A stretch of 64,000 nucleotides of DNA, taken from positions 1-64,000 of the forward strand of contig LGRX02024790.1 of the NCBI GenBank assembly GCA_001247695.2, read 5' to 3'. The translations under genes and the position numbers were made by a program. Every line of letters starts with the position of its first letter. The first letter of the stretch is position 1. The notes below the pieces were generated by a model. The model made no database searches. It was not told the origin of the DNA and saw nothing but the letters and a program-made list of their open reading frames with translations. Shown here one piece after another: positions 41,701 through 48,714 of the stretch. The DNA is from Cymbomonas tetramitiformis (Eukaryota > Chlorophyta > Pyramimonadophyceae > Pyramimonadales > Pyramimonadaceae).

Positions 41701-42674
41701 TACTATAATTGCAATATATCGGCAATAGCTGCAATGACTACTTACAAACAAGTCGCGACTTTGTGTACGATAGGTGTATTGTATCCGTGTCGTCCTGAGC
41801 TGAGCTTTGGATGCAGCTGGCTCGTTTACACACGCGGATGATACTGGCATGATACTGATATTTAGGTTTATACAACCAGGTACCAAGGCAGAGATGATGA
41901 GGTGGCGCGCAAACGCCGATTTATAATGGGATACATCAAAAATCCGGAAGAATCCGTGCGGCTGCAGAAGGCAGAACTTGGATGAAGATGCCAAACCTGC
42001 AGGTCGCTGACTGAATCCTGGCAGTTCTCTTCCCGCCAGGCGTCCGAGCTGGGCAAGGAGATTGACTTCATAAACATCTGCAGCATTGCCTCGCCGCGCA
42101 GGTCGGCCAAGTGTTCAGACAGCTCCTGGTTGCACTCGACGAACTCCTCGTGGAAGTCGTTCGAGAGCAGCGCGCGCTTCAGCTTCCCGAAGAAGGTGCC
42201 TCTCGCATCAGCTCCCCATGCCTGGATCAGGTCGTGTGCGCGTTCTATCGCTCTCAACACGCACCGGAGTTGCGTGTACAGGAGGCGGTATTCATCCTCA
42301 TTTAGCGTCACCTTACTCTCCAGGCGGGCCTCGTGCAGCTTCGTGCCAAGTCGGACCAGCGAGGACCGGATGGATATGACACGGTCAGCCAAGCGCCGAC
42401 ACATCCGGTTATTGGCCCTCACCTTCTCACGTATATTATTGATTTTTTCGGCAAGTGCTGACACCGCTGCGATCACAGCAAAAGAGCTGATCACCGTGGA
42501 GCCAAACTCCTCGATCTGCTTTACGTTAGGGTCCATGTTACCACACTGAGCAAGCCACTTTACCATACCGGCTTTTTCAGCCATCTCCTTCGCGGATAGT
42601 TGTACCTTCCCTCCCAGCTCAAACGTATCACAAAGGGTTTTCGCGGATGCGATCAACGGTGTAATGTCATCCAT
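17423..42674 (-). CDS. MLKL-like four-helix-bundle TKL protein kinase (split gene, spliced)
   Basis: Gene model joining 42674-41997, 31952-31509, 20534-20032 and 17732-17423 (minus strand), giving 644 codons plus stop. All junctions have GT/AG and phases agree (0, 0, 2). Residues 1-226: all-helical domain with the NNRMCRRLADRV motif typical of MLKL/HeLo-like N-terminal bundles, which bind membranes in known family members. Residues 227-325: heptad-like linker resembling the brace of MLKL. Residues ~335-620: TKL kinase with glycine loop GAGGFATVYRG (339-349), Lys359 in AYKE, helix-C Glu381, HGDLKSRN (catalytic Asp459, no Arg before it), DFG (Asp483), APE (520-522) and a CWAHDPVERP motif. Catalytic residues are intact, unlike animal MLKL pseudokinases. 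Introns of 10.0, 11.0 and 2.3 kb are full of transposons. Function in regulated cell death is inference from architecture. The join between the first two exons is the least certain. Confidence 0.8.
18411..18770. repeat. Intronic inverted repeat (~130-bp arms)
   Basis: Arms at about 18411-18535 and 18637-18770 share TCTAGAAGCATAGCTGGCGG, the GCGCGGGTGGTACTCGGG block and TATTTCCGGTGC in inverted orientation around a ~100-bp G/C-skewed spacer. It lies within the last kinase intron and could form a hairpin in the pre-mRNA. AATCAACTTTTGC-like motifs recur on both sides (18278, 18747). Confidence 0.85.
18771..19972. other. Kinase intron sequence, no gene seen
   Basis: Only short ORFs. Around 19376-19430 there is a weak match to the head of the dispersed family described at 20954 (TATACACCCTGCCACGCC), apparently a decayed copy. 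Confidence 0.5.
19973..20025. repeat. Telomere-like G-rich heptamer run at a 5' splice site
   Basis: Degenerate GGGTTCA/GGGTGCA units (CAGGGTTCAGGGTGCAGGGT) directly next to the donor of the last large intron. Too short and degenerate to be a telomere seed; possibly an intronic splicing element. Confidence 0.55.
20032..20534 (-). CDS. Exon: kinase helix C to activation segment
   Basis: 503 nt. Acceptor GTTGTGCAG before 20534; donor CTCAT|GTATAC after 20032. Holds helix C (VKELYKEAYIMSLM), HGDLKSRN, CDFGLSTVR, a glycine-rich activation loop and MAPELFEG. Ends inside the Met codon completed by the next exon (AFAMLM|Y). Confidence 0.9.
20954..21069 (+). repeat. Family R head, copy A
   Basis: Starts TTTTTGTATACTCTCTGCC and ends CCACCGCGAAGGG. 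Contains the pairings TGTG/CACA around TAAGAGAT and CTCTG/CAGAG, a CCTG...CAGG hairpin and the invariant GGTATCAACCACCGCG. Confidence 0.8.
21214..22040. mobile_element. piggyBac-like MITE, copy 4 (complete)
   Basis: 827 bp between TTAA at 21210-21213 and 22041-22044; ends CCCCTATGGAG and its inverted copy CTCCATAGGGG. Inserted into family R: an empty site (GATAAGCTTAATCTAATATT) survives near 36794-36813. Interior resembles the truncated copy at 7063-7530. Confidence 0.92.
22056..22217 (+). repeat. Split direct repeat A1
   Basis: 162 bp starting GTTCAAATTGGAGTGC, ending GTTCCTTTTGCTCTT. Identical to A2 by eye. Confidence 0.95.
22480..23499 (+). CDS. Gag-like ORF1 of tyrosine-recombinase retrotransposon
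   Basis: 339 codons. The N-terminus is disordered (AGSSKSKAATSTQDEDFPPL), followed by a coiled coil at about residues 45-95 (QQILTMQKQQSELLEMQRQQ and onward), a central helical domain, and a Lys/Gly-rich basic tail (KGGGKGRGGKPAADA) instead of a zinc knuckle. It should package the element RNA. Its stop overlaps the next start as TGATG (23497-23501), suggesting coupled termination and reinitiation. Confidence 0.85.
   Translation: MAGSSKSKAATSTQDEDFPPLPAKPDIGQTSPSPAAPSTQDVLLQQILTMQKQQSELLEMQRQQAEDHRLLRNELQRLAQINVELEAKVAAKPGTSDPESAAKTAEQLLERRKKLDYVPAASINPFPTRPATLATRMPQLYDLHGNKTYDSLSKKSNSSMKYECMVLAPALSYLHDVVTACNQTLDEHEDSGLSLRDLLKHCHEVTNSVHGVYALLCNRWTMLELRGQLEQEPGSSQRGGQEALRAKLQFVEDRVYQAADGVVADEVLQQWLNDFDKNRGRAVLNIASKNAANAETRVPKDPRDRERWKERKNKEKDGTKQPTDKGGGKGRGGKPAADA
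23499..25561 (+). CDS. Pol ORF2: reverse transcriptase, RNase H, methyltransferase-like
   Basis: Starts at ATG 23499 overlapping the Gag stop. The first ~105 codons (LTLQQRVRQRRGAWRAAG, GVKLRWKRGPPPPFD, LLENGAW) are in one frame; a -1 shift in a T5 run at 23813-23817 brings in the RT frame (FLVPKPGTNKWRLVVDF). That frame alone is also open from an ATG at 23336. RT catalytic YMDD at 24272-24283. RNase H shows HTDSS (near 24775), HLELEAV, YCDNQAVV and NVWADNLSR. The last ~130 residues (DRFASEISAQLPRYY, NWVNPPWALL at ~25313, APYWPGQSWF) match the methyltransferase-like tail of DIRS/PAT polymerases. The shift is either programmed, a mutation or a homopolymer sequencing error. Confidence 0.88.
25522..26922 (+). 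CDS. ORF3: Tudor-like domain fused to tyrosine recombinase
   Basis: 466 codons from ATG 25522 (AAAATGG context), overlapping the end of Pol by 40 bases in another frame. Residues 33-85 form a Tudor/PWWP-like barrel pattern: VGTKIEVFWEDDDCFYPGVV, then HVLYDDGDEETLDL, with the aromatic and acidic positions expected of such folds. Residues ~120-255 are the core-binding region. The catalytic domain has Arg295 (TFGRPDT), His408-x-x-Arg411 (HSTRKG), Trp434 (LGGW) and nucleophile Tyr444 (HYIDPT). The recombinase inserts circular cDNA. The frame stays open far upstream (from 23842), but that part is only the off-frame reading of RT. The Tudor-like domain may target modified chromatin; this is inference. 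Confidence 0.9.
   Translation: MGRCDVLHRGAPVSYYAAEVRRSSATSTTASKVTVGTKIEVFWEDDDCFYPGVVKEFNEDGKAHVLYDDGDEETLDLSKENFKIIHSTDEAANADGENTERSSGGNYEEYKRGGAVQNFLTRSLCERWRSELGPSRLTELAVSMQRKALLDTTKDNYGPKARRFILFCERDQRPWLPASEATVLLYIASLLEDGNIQLASLQPYLSAINNYHEDLGHPGPAKGRSVTRAGKGMATIQAELAEQEENIETQRTWLPAAHVRRVHEAALKFNPRSPEELKLLRALTYVVVAFVTFGRPDTGTSLSRQHVHCGDEEFSVVLLKEKGRRHHRVKRRLTIPWKGVALLKELIEHWEFYRDTAWSISAKTQPDSYWLLPEDPKNFKASVANDWIGLALSELDCRPPEGGHFSAHSTRKGATTCARAVGVTMEKVCFLGGWSQFSSAVQHYIDPTALRDTDMDYYFAWLTWSQ
26973..27002 (+). repeat. Split direct repeat B1
   Basis: 30 bp beginning GGCAAATGAGGATTCGAG, ending AGAGAAAT, abutting A2. The B1-A2 junction reproduces the circular-intermediate junction. Confidence 0.93.
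27003..27164 (+). repeat. Split direct repeat A2
   Basis: 162-bp copy of A1 downstream of the recombinase ORF, between B1 and B2. Confidence 0.95.
27329..27358 (+). repeat. Split direct repeat B2, right end of element
   Basis: 30-bp copy of B1; family R sequence (ATCATATATTAAAGC) resumes directly after it. Confidence 0.93.
28137..28957. mobile_element. ~820-bp insertion in family R ORF
   Basis: Sequence absent from the intact relative (37590-37605), sitting between AAATAGTGT and GTAAAGTAGTGT. It contains two ~40-bp direct repeats with TGCCTGAAAAGTTC about 122 bp apart (near 28594 and 28716). No clear terminal repeats or target duplication; class unknown. Confidence 0.6.
29037..29145 (+). 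repeat. Family R head, copy G (divergent)
   Basis: Keeps GGCACCC...GGGCCCTGGAAAACCT, CAGGACGGTATCAACCACCG and the outer pairing CCCT/AGGG although much of the rest has changed. Confidence 0.75.
29037..29628 (+). mobile_element. Short family R relative inserted with 13-16-bp duplication
   Basis: A 592-bp insertion in the family R ORF. AAGAAGTACTATAAG is found on both sides (ending 29036 and again before TGTATATGTG), while the intact site has it once (about 37660). It starts with a divergent head (TTTCTTATACTCCCT, G copy, to ~29145) and ends A-rich (AATTGTAAAAG). A long, variable duplication and A-rich tail suggest target-primed retroposition. Confidence 0.75.
31509..31952 (-). CDS. Exon: helical linker and kinase N-lobe
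   Basis: 444 nt (148 codons, phase 0-0). Acceptor GTGGTGGACAG before 31952; donor GAGACAG|GTCTGA after 31509. Encodes an amphipathic helical linker (LDHIEIKLDDLHQKMVNM) then the glycine-rich loop and ATP-binding Lys (GTEIAYKE). Reading past the donor gives an immediate stop. Confidence 0.85.
31953..32499. other. Start-proximal part of 10-kb kinase intron, no gene seen
   Basis: Short ORFs and A+T-rich sequence; no element ends recognised. Confidence 0.4.
32500..32660 (+). repeat. SINE-like repeat S1, partial copy
   Basis: Contains CCCGTCACGCCGGGATAAGC, TCACGGTCTGGGTGATCCTG and GTGGTGTTTTTAGAGTGATA. The last part recurs at 51257-51351 (direct) and 41475-41570 (inverted). Confidence 0.7.
32945..33137 (+). 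repeat. SINE-like repeat S1, full copy
   Basis: ~193 bp from GTATGCAGCGACC to GGTAAGCCAGAGTGAATAC. Full inverted copies lie at 41262-41455 and 59912-60107. A conserved GC-rich core (GCCCCGTCGCGCCGGGATAC, then TCACGGTCTG and GGATGCCTCTG) suggests a structured RNA origin. No convincing pol III box was found. Confidence 0.75.
33227..33985 (-). repeat. Duplicated gene-like segment, copy 1
   Basis: ~760 bp highly similar to 52992-53755, same orientation. On the minus strand it shows exon-like pieces: an open stretch (SASLDVTAGVKAMRCG, near 33590) and NAVKLAVFKEDEPGFVEART to a stop near 33385. The piece around 33682-33868 is bounded by TTTTTTACTGCAG and CCACTGCAG|GTAATT. In copy 2 one acceptor and the KEDEPG frame are broken, so copy 1 is the better-preserved one. 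No protein family recognised. Confidence 0.55.
33990..34930. other. Kinase intron sequence, no gene seen
   Basis: Short ORFs only; no element boundaries recognised before the TACTATAGTATG target at 34919. Confidence 0.45.
34931..35032 (+). repeat. Family R head, copy F (divergent)
   Basis: TTTGTATACACCCTGCCACA start; outer pairing is CCCTG/CAGGG here versus CTCTG/CAGAG in copies A, C, D and E. Hairpin CCTGAAAAACCAGG replaces the longer CCTG...CAGG loop. Confidence 0.78.
35158..35716. repeat. ~555-bp direct repeat, left member
   Basis: Nearly identical to 39652-40205, starting AAGCGATCAAGCATACATAC and ending AAAGAATGTCAGCAAAA. Each contains the same 62-codon ORF, which I do not consider a gene. 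Confidence 0.9.
35717..36000. repeat. Family R interior with hairpin
   Basis: AACCCACCCACCCA and GGGTGGGTGG face each other around an (AT)n run (35733-35795). Ends in GTTCCGCCCTCACGGTT and AAGCGATCAAGCATAT leading into the next head. Confidence 0.6.
36001..36117 (+). repeat. Family R head, copy B
   Basis: Same as copy A except a few bases (ACTCGCTGCC, CAGGGCGG). Followed by ~420 bp of family R before the next head. Confidence 0.8.
36541..38109. mobile_element. Family R copy bounded by inverted heads
   Basis: 1569 bp between head C (36541-36658, plus) and head D (37993-38109, minus), which are near identical inverted copies of ~115 bp. The interior contains the family R landmarks and the end of the family ORF (37426-37938). 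Flanks are AT-repeat on both sides, so the target duplication cannot be resolved. Either a true TIR element or two fused copies. Confidence 0.6.
37426..37938 (-). pseudogene. Family R ORF, intact C-terminal fragment
   Basis: 170 codons uninterrupted where the 27970-31140 copy has two insertions. Ends with a Lys/Arg-rich tail. Truncated upstream at ~37950 where AT-rich sequence and head D begin. Confidence 0.7.
38130..38934 (-). mobile_element. Family R copy, minus orientation
   Basis: Head E (38819-38934) then, reading leftward, the landmarks GGGCACACC, GGTACGCTTACGGAAC, repeated ATGACTTGATGACTGAT segments and CCCACCCACC at ~38170. No ORF retained. Confidence 0.75.
40211..41261. other. Kinase intron sequence with a perfect 32-bp palindrome
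   Basis: No gene seen. 40788-40819 is a perfect palindrome (GGAACCTTCCGAAACC and its reverse complement), within degenerate TTCCGAAACC/CCAAACC-rich sequence at 40570-40880. Confidence 0.7.
41262..41455 (-). repeat. SINE-like repeat S1, full inverted copy
   Basis: From GTATTCACTCTGGCTTACC to GTCGCTGCATAC. Matches 32945-33137 over its full length. Confidence 0.75.
41700..41835 (+). repeat. SINE-like repeat S2
   Basis: Contains CAATATATCGGCAATAGCTG and GAGCTTTGGATGCAGCTGGC. Copies at 61000-61145 (direct) and 55420-55545 (inverted). Confidence 0.75.
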
Positions 42675-42685
42675 CAGAGATGTGC
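41997..42685 (-). CDS. Exon: MLKL-like N-terminal helical domain
   Basis: 689 nt. Acceptor TTCATCTCAG precedes 42685 and the donor after 41997 is CTGCAG|GTTTGG. Begins with two bases of a split codon (phase 1) and ends in phase 0. Met at 42674 (MDDITPLI) is a good start if upstream mini-exons are untranslated; the frame is also open upstream across the acceptor. Helices carry heptads around NNIREKVRANNRMCRRLADR and a second bundle half around LRCVLRAIERAHDLIQAWG. Confidence 0.82.
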
Positions 42686-42888
42686 CTGAGATGAAGAGAT
42701 CCGGGGTCAGTCTGAAGCGTGCCAGTGACGATGCCAACCGAACGACTAGACAATCAAATCTCCACTTTAAGTTGATCACCAACGGCCATCTACTAGAATA
42801 TAAGGGCGCACGGGCGCGGGAGCAGGTGAAGATAGAAATATTTCAGATGCGATTGATATGACATGACTATAATGATTGTGCAACTCAC

Positions 42889-42936
42889 CAGATGAATCAT
42901 CCGGCAAGCCCTTTGCAGACGGTGCGGCTGCCTGCT
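42889..42936 (-). CDS. Candidate 48-nt mini-exon, copy 1
   Basis: Flanked by TTTTTAACATGCAG acceptor and GTGAGT donor. Phase 1-1 joining to the helical-domain exon reads KGLPDDSSG then TSLMDDITP, fully open. Encodes AAAPSAKGLPDDSS. A near-copy lies 133 bp upstream. Could be a translated N-terminal extension or 5' UTR. Confidence 0.5.
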
Positions 42937-43021
42937 CTGCATGTTAAAAACAGCATACCCGGTGGTTCTTAAGCACTTCCTTCACACCTGGAATGAGTAC
43001 AGAAGAAGCTTTGTAGCTCAC

Positions 43022-43069
43022 CAGCAGAATCATCCGGCAAGCCCTTTGCAGACGGCGCAGCTGCCTGCT
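43022..43069 (-). CDS. Candidate 48-nt mini-exon, copy 2
   Basis: Same length, phase and splice sites (GGTTTATGCAG, GTGAGC) as 42889-42936, encoding AAAPSAKGLPDDSA. Both belong to a ~130-bp tandem duplication (about 42889-43120). No matching upstream first exon with phase 1 was found. Confidence 0.45.
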
Positions 43070-43119
43070 CTGCATAAACCAGCATAACCCGAGGTCCTTA
43101 AGCACTTCCTTCACACCTC

Positions 43120-44279
43120 TCTCGATTTGCTATGAGGGCAGGTGCAGGGGTGAGTAGTGGCCTGCTTTTTTGCTTCACTCTGTGGATGAAGCCACACTGG
43201 CCGTTCATTCATGCAAGGTACAATCCGACCCGGTGATTATCCGCTTGCTACCTTTGCCCAGGATTATAAGTGAATATTGTAAGCAAAGTGAACTTCGCAA
43301 AACTGGTGTATATCATACCGATAAGACGAAATAGTGGTATACATCATATTCTGATAATATATTGCGTATACTATATTCGTCAGTGCAACAGTAAAGGGAT
43401 TGCTTGCATAATATCCGGGTACGCATGAACGTACAGCATCATCATCATCATCATGATGTGCTGACACACTGATGAGGGGCACTATGTGGATAGTTCTCGA
43501 GTGTTGAACAACATTGAACAGTGTTGTTACAATCATTGTTACTATTGTATTATATCGTATTGCCCCATATACACAAATCAGTTATGGTGAGCTGAAGGTC
43601 AGTGTACAAGAAGGAAGAGCTCTCAGAGCTCTCTAGTTCATATAGCCTTGCTACACAGATCTATTCACTAGCTGTCATCAAATCTCTAATGCATATGAAC
43701 ATAGCACCATGACAGTCATCCTACAACACCCATGCTGAGTACTTGGTATTATTTCCGAACCGTCGCACTATTTCCGAACCGTCGCACTTTAGTGTCAGTA
43801 TGTAAACTGGTTACGACTTCTCATACAACATGGTCATATCACTTGTGTCATCATGCCATGGTGTCATCAGTCATCATGACATGCTGTCATCAGTCATCAT
43901 GACATGTAGTCATCAGTCATCATGCCATGCTGTCCCCAGCTCATACTGCCAATCGCCGTACTACTTGTCCCCTAGTACAACTCCCCCCCCTTAGGTGTGA
44001 ACCGTCCTCGCGAACACTATAGCAATGTGACGGTATCTACTATTGTCATCTTCTCAGCAAGGTCCATCTGCTTATTGGAGTTGACGGAGTGCTTCCTTGA
44101 GATCACGCTGCCAACGCTCATCTCAGTTCCACACCCAGTTGGCACCCAATATCTAAGGCAGGTCTTCGGTGTTGTCGCAGTTGCTAACTTCTGCATCGGC
44201 ACCTGCGGCTCCTCCCTACTGGTTGCACATCGCGTTGCACTGTAGCGGCGACCACTAGTGGGCCGGTGCCGCCCTGGGT
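43120..44279. other. Upstream of kinase gene: short repeats, no gene seen
   Basis: Two copies of TATTTCCGAACCGTCGCAC (43748-43790), a ~25-bp tandem GTCATCAGTCATCATG repeat (43845-43935) and a CAT triplet run near 43436. The kinase promoter should lie here; no reliable TATA or initiator was picked. Confidence 0.55.
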
Positions 44280-44989
44280 CGCTCCCGGTTGTGCGCTGCT
44301 CTGCTGTGTCCTGCTCAGTCTGTGTCAGCTGCTCACTGTTGCGCTAGCGAATCCTCAGCGGCTTGGCATGCAACTTCAGTGGTTGCCTTCCACCGTGGCC
44401 TCAGGCATCGGCACTTCATGCTCTCTTGCGTCGTAGCTGCGGGCAAAAGGGTCGGCGCCTGCTGTCTCTCATCATGTCGTCATCGCTCGCGAGTTACATC
44501 GCACCGCGGCTGATTCCTCAGTGGACGCTTCGAGCCGAGTGCCCCCACTGCATTGCCGTCGGCTGCTAGCCGCGCTGCACCGCAGCCAGCTCCTCGGCAA
44601 ACGCCTCCAGCTGAGTGCCCCACTGCACCGCCATCGGCTGCGAGTTGCGCTGCCCGTCGGCTCCACGCTGCGCCAAGCCACTACCAGGGGCGTCTCGCGC
44701 TTGGTTGTGACCACGTGTTTCATTGGCACCTGCAGCCTCATATCTCGTTGGGCCGTCGCCAGCTGTATGTCACCTTTCGTCGAGGCTGCGGGCACTTGTG
44801 ACTCCACGCTGCGCTGGTTTACCGCCGGTTGGACGTCCGTAACACGAAGCATGTCGGTGCTAGCACCTCCACATCGCACTGGGTCGCTGCGGGCTGTACA
44901 TCGTCCCTCGTGGGTACCTGCAGTTCCATGCTCTGCGAGGCTACCGCCGGGCGCGCTCCGCCCTTAGCCGTGACCATGCACTGCACCTG

Positions 44990-45470
44990 CGGCTCCGCGC
45001 CGTGCTTCTGCGCCTGCACTAGCAGCTGCGCCCGCGGCTCCGTGTCGGGTGCCAGCAGCTGCGCCAATGGCCGTGCGCCGGCACTAGGGCACCGAGCACG
45101 CACCCACGCCAATGCTTGTGCTAGCAACCCCGCCCCAAGCGCCTGCCGTTGCGCCAACAGCCCTATGTCACGTGCTTGCGGCTGCGGGTCCGTGCCGCAC
45201 ACCTGTGGGTCCATGCCGCACACCTGCGGCTGAGCCAGCGGCTGCACTTGCGGCTCCGCGCCGTACGTCTGCGGTTGCAGTAGCGGCTGCGCCCGCGGAT
45301 CCGCGTCGAGTACCAGCAGCGTCGCCAATGGCCTTGCGCCGGTACCAGGGCACCGGGCATGCGCCCACGCCAGTGCTTGTGCTAGCGACCCCGCCCCAGG
45401 CGCCTGTCGTTGCGCCAGCAGCTCCATGCCGCGTGCTTGCGGGTGCGGCTTCGCACCGCACACCTGCAGC
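44990..45470. repeat. Two-fold long repeat in GC-rich domain
   Basis: A ~250-270-bp segment with CGTGCTTGCGGCTGCG-like and GCCAATGCTTGTGCTAGC elements occurs twice in tandem. Confidence 0.7.
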
Positions 45471-47639
45471 CCCAAATCGGCTCGAGTCGCCGCTGGTTTC
45501 GCACTACGCCTCGCCTCGATCACACGCTGTGTCCGCGTCTGTAGCCCCACATTGCAATGGGTCACTCGTTGCACCTTGCCCACTGTTGTAGCTGTGAGCA
45601 CTCGTGGTGCTGGCTTCGTGTGCATGTCTCCGCGCTTTGCGAGGCCGGTCAATGCTGAAGCTGAAGCGCATCCCGCCCCCTGCCGCGAGTGAAGCAGCCA
45701 TACCAGACTGAGGCTGCTTCGTGAATAATAATCGCTTTGCGTCGTGGCATATGGTCATTAGCAGTTGCGCCAACGAATCCTCACTAGGCGCATGCGGCTG
45801 GGCATGCAACGTCAGTGGTTGCCTTCCACGCTTGGCCGCTGCCAACTGCACGCCACACAGCTCCGTGATTGTGCACTGCATTATCACCAGCAGCACCGCC
45901 CCATGCTGGATTTCTGCCGGATGTATACTGCGTTGCACTGTGGCGGCACGCACCAACAGCTCATTTTTGTATAGTATTCACTCTGGCTTACCAGCTCATT
46001 TTTTGTGCGTTTGCCGCCCGGTGCGCCGCCGTTCCGCCAGCCGCTCTATGGTTGCGTTGGCGGTACCAGATGCCGTAACCCCTCGAGCTCACCGTGCGGG
46101 TGCGGTTCTGCGCGCAACTTTAACAATTGCGTCGTCTTCAGCTTGTCCGACACTTGTAGCTTGGCGCGCGGTGTCCGCCACTGCGAGCCTCGCTCCAATG
46201 GCTTCCCATGCTGGGTTGCTGCTGACGGCATACCGAGCACCAGCAACTCAATCTCGTGCGTCTGCCGCCTTTGCACTTGCCATGCAACGTGTTCCAATAG
46301 CTGTTCCGCGCCCTGCGCCCGTTCCTCCGCGTCGTGCACCAGCGGTTGTGCGACGTGCTCCAACGGTTGCACCGACTGCACCTTCGGCTCCAAGGCTTGC
46401 ACTGGCAGCACTGTATGGGGCATTGGTTGGAGTTCATCGCGCGCCTGCAGCTCTGCACACAGCTCCCACAGCCGCCTCTCGCGCCCGGCTGCTGCCCGCT
46501 GCGCACCGCGATGCTCTGTGGCTGAGCGTCGCGTTGTCACCAACAACGCTGCTCCGAGCTGGAGTTGCGGCTCTGCGCTCTGTGCCAATTCCATCGTGCC
46601 GTGCACCAGTAGTGGTTCCGCGGTGTGCACCAACAACTGCACCAAATGCAAAAGGCCTCGCATCTTTGGCCCCGCATGCGCTGGCGGCACCGGCGGGAGC
46701 TCGTCGCGCACCTGCGACCCTGCACGCAACTCCAACAGTTACTTGCCGCTGCGCTAGCGGCTTCGCTCCGAGCGCCTGTTGTTGCGCCATAAGCTCTACA
46801 CCGCGAACTTGTGGTTGCAGCACCGCGCCACACACCTGTGGCTGGGTCAGCCTCATGCTGTACATATGCGTTGGCGCCAGGGGCTCCGCGCCGTGCTCCT
46901 GCGCCTGTGCCAGTGGCCGCGCCATCGGCCTCACGTTGTGCGTCTGCGTCTGCACCAAGGGCTCCACGCCGTCCTGCACCTGTGCCAGCATCAGTGCCAT
47001 TGGCTGCGCCATCGGCCTCACGCTGTGCATGCCGTGCGCCAACGGCTGCGATTCTGAGCGCAGATACAACAATTGCGTCGGCTCCAGCCTGCCCGACGCT
47101 TGCGGCCCGCTAACCAACGCCTGCCACTGCAAGCCTTGCGCCAATGGCTGCTTGTCACGCTCGACTGCTGCTGGTTGCGCGTCGCGCAGCCGCGTCGTTG
47201 TGCACCACATCCTCACCGGCAACACCGCCCCATGCTGGGTTGCTACCTGCTGCGTGCTGCGCTGCCCGGTAGAGGTCTGCGTTTGCCGCTCGGCACGTCC
47301 TTGCTCTTGCCATCCGGCTTGTTCTGCCAGCTGCCCTTTCCGCTCCGGATTGCCTCGCTCGGCAGATGTTTTCGGTCGTGCACCCCGCTGTGAGGGCGTC
47401 GATTGCGAGCCACGTTGCGCTGCGACCGACTGCTTCGCTTCTGATGCTGCGACTGATTTCGCTGCGACTGCCTTCGGGTGAGCAATCCACTGCATTTCCA
47501 CCGTTTGCAAGCTGCGGGCCAGGGTTACGGGTGTATGCTCATTTGCTTCTGGCTTTGAATTCTCCTGCGCTGTCACTGTCGCTAGGTGTGCATCACGCTC
47601 CAACGCAGGTGTGTGCATGGCCTCTGGCACTGCGCTCTG

Positions 47640-48240
47640 CGACGATGTTGCGCGTTGCACTCGGCCGCTGCCTGCCGTGCTTTGCATCGTGCTACGTTCA
47701 CGCACTCTGGCGTCATTCGCAGCTCCGCGCTGCCCCAAGCTGCTGCTGGCGACGTGTTGCGCCGCACTGCGCCCGCGCACCTCTCTGGTGCGAGGAGTTG
47801 CGCGTTGCACTCGGCCGCTGCCTGCGATGCCTCGCGTCGTGCTGCGTCCGCGCGCTCCGGCGTCACCCGCAGCTCCGCGCTGCCCCGAGCTGCTGCTGGC
47901 GACGTGTTGCGCCGCACTGCGCCCGCGCACCTCTCTGGTGCGAGGAGTTGCACGTCGCACTCGGCCGCTGCCTGCGATGCCTCGCGTCATGCTGCGTCCG
48001 CACGCTCCGGCGTCACCCGCAGCTCCGCGCTTGCCCGAGCTGCTGCTGGCGACGTGTTGCGCCGCACTGCGCCCGCGCACCTCTCTGGTGCGAGGAGTTG
48101 CGCGTCGCAATCGGCCACTGCCTGCGATGCCTCGCGTCGTGCTGCGTCCGCACGCTCCGGCGTCACCCGTGGCTCCGCATTGCACGGAGCTGCTGTTGGC
48201 AGCGTGCTGCACCTCGCGACATCCGCGCGTTCCCTTAGTG
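47640..48240. repeat. 150-bp tandem repeat
   Basis: AGCTCCGCGCTGCCCC-type unit starts at 47721, 47871, 48021 and 48171 are exactly 150 bp (50 codons) apart; a further diverged unit lies at 48360-48600. Units differ by few bases. Confidence 0.93.
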
Positions 48241-48714
48241 CAGGCCGCTGCGTGTCGACCTGGACCGCTGCCGGCCGCATGCTGCGCTGCGCTCCGGCCA
48301 TATGCCGGCAAGGCACTTGCGCTCAAGCTCGCGTTCGCGGCCCCTCGTAGGACCCACTCTAGGCACTTGGTCGCTGCCTGCAGTGCCTTGCGTCGTGCTG
48401 CGTCCACACACTCCGGCGCCATCCGCAGCTTCGCGCTGCATCAAGGTGCTGCTGGTGACGTGCTGCGCCGCACTGCGCCCGCGCTCCTCCTCAGTGCGAG
48501 GCTTTGAGCGCCGCACTCGGCCGCTGCTTGCAATGTCTCGCGTTCGCGCGCTCCGGTGTCACCCGCAGCTCAGTGCCGCACGGAGCTGCTGCTGGCAGCG
48601 TGCTGCACATCGCCACATCCGCGCGTTCCCCTGGCCACCACATGCTGACCCGGACTGCTGCCGGCCGCATGCCGCGCTGCGCTGCGGCCATGTGCCGGCA
48701 AGGCATAGCGACTG

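Noticed and set aside
43997..44245. Possible retrotransposon fragment
   Set aside because: The ORFs looked faintly pol-like, but no RT, RNase H or integrase motif could be aligned by eye.
46434..48422. A 662-codon minus-strand ORF and the overlapping 523- and 384-codon ORFs at 48302-49873 and 48491-49645 as genes
   Set aside because: Several frames on both strands are equally open because the tandem periods (33, 150 bp) are multiples of 3. No start context, domain or splice signal favours one of them.
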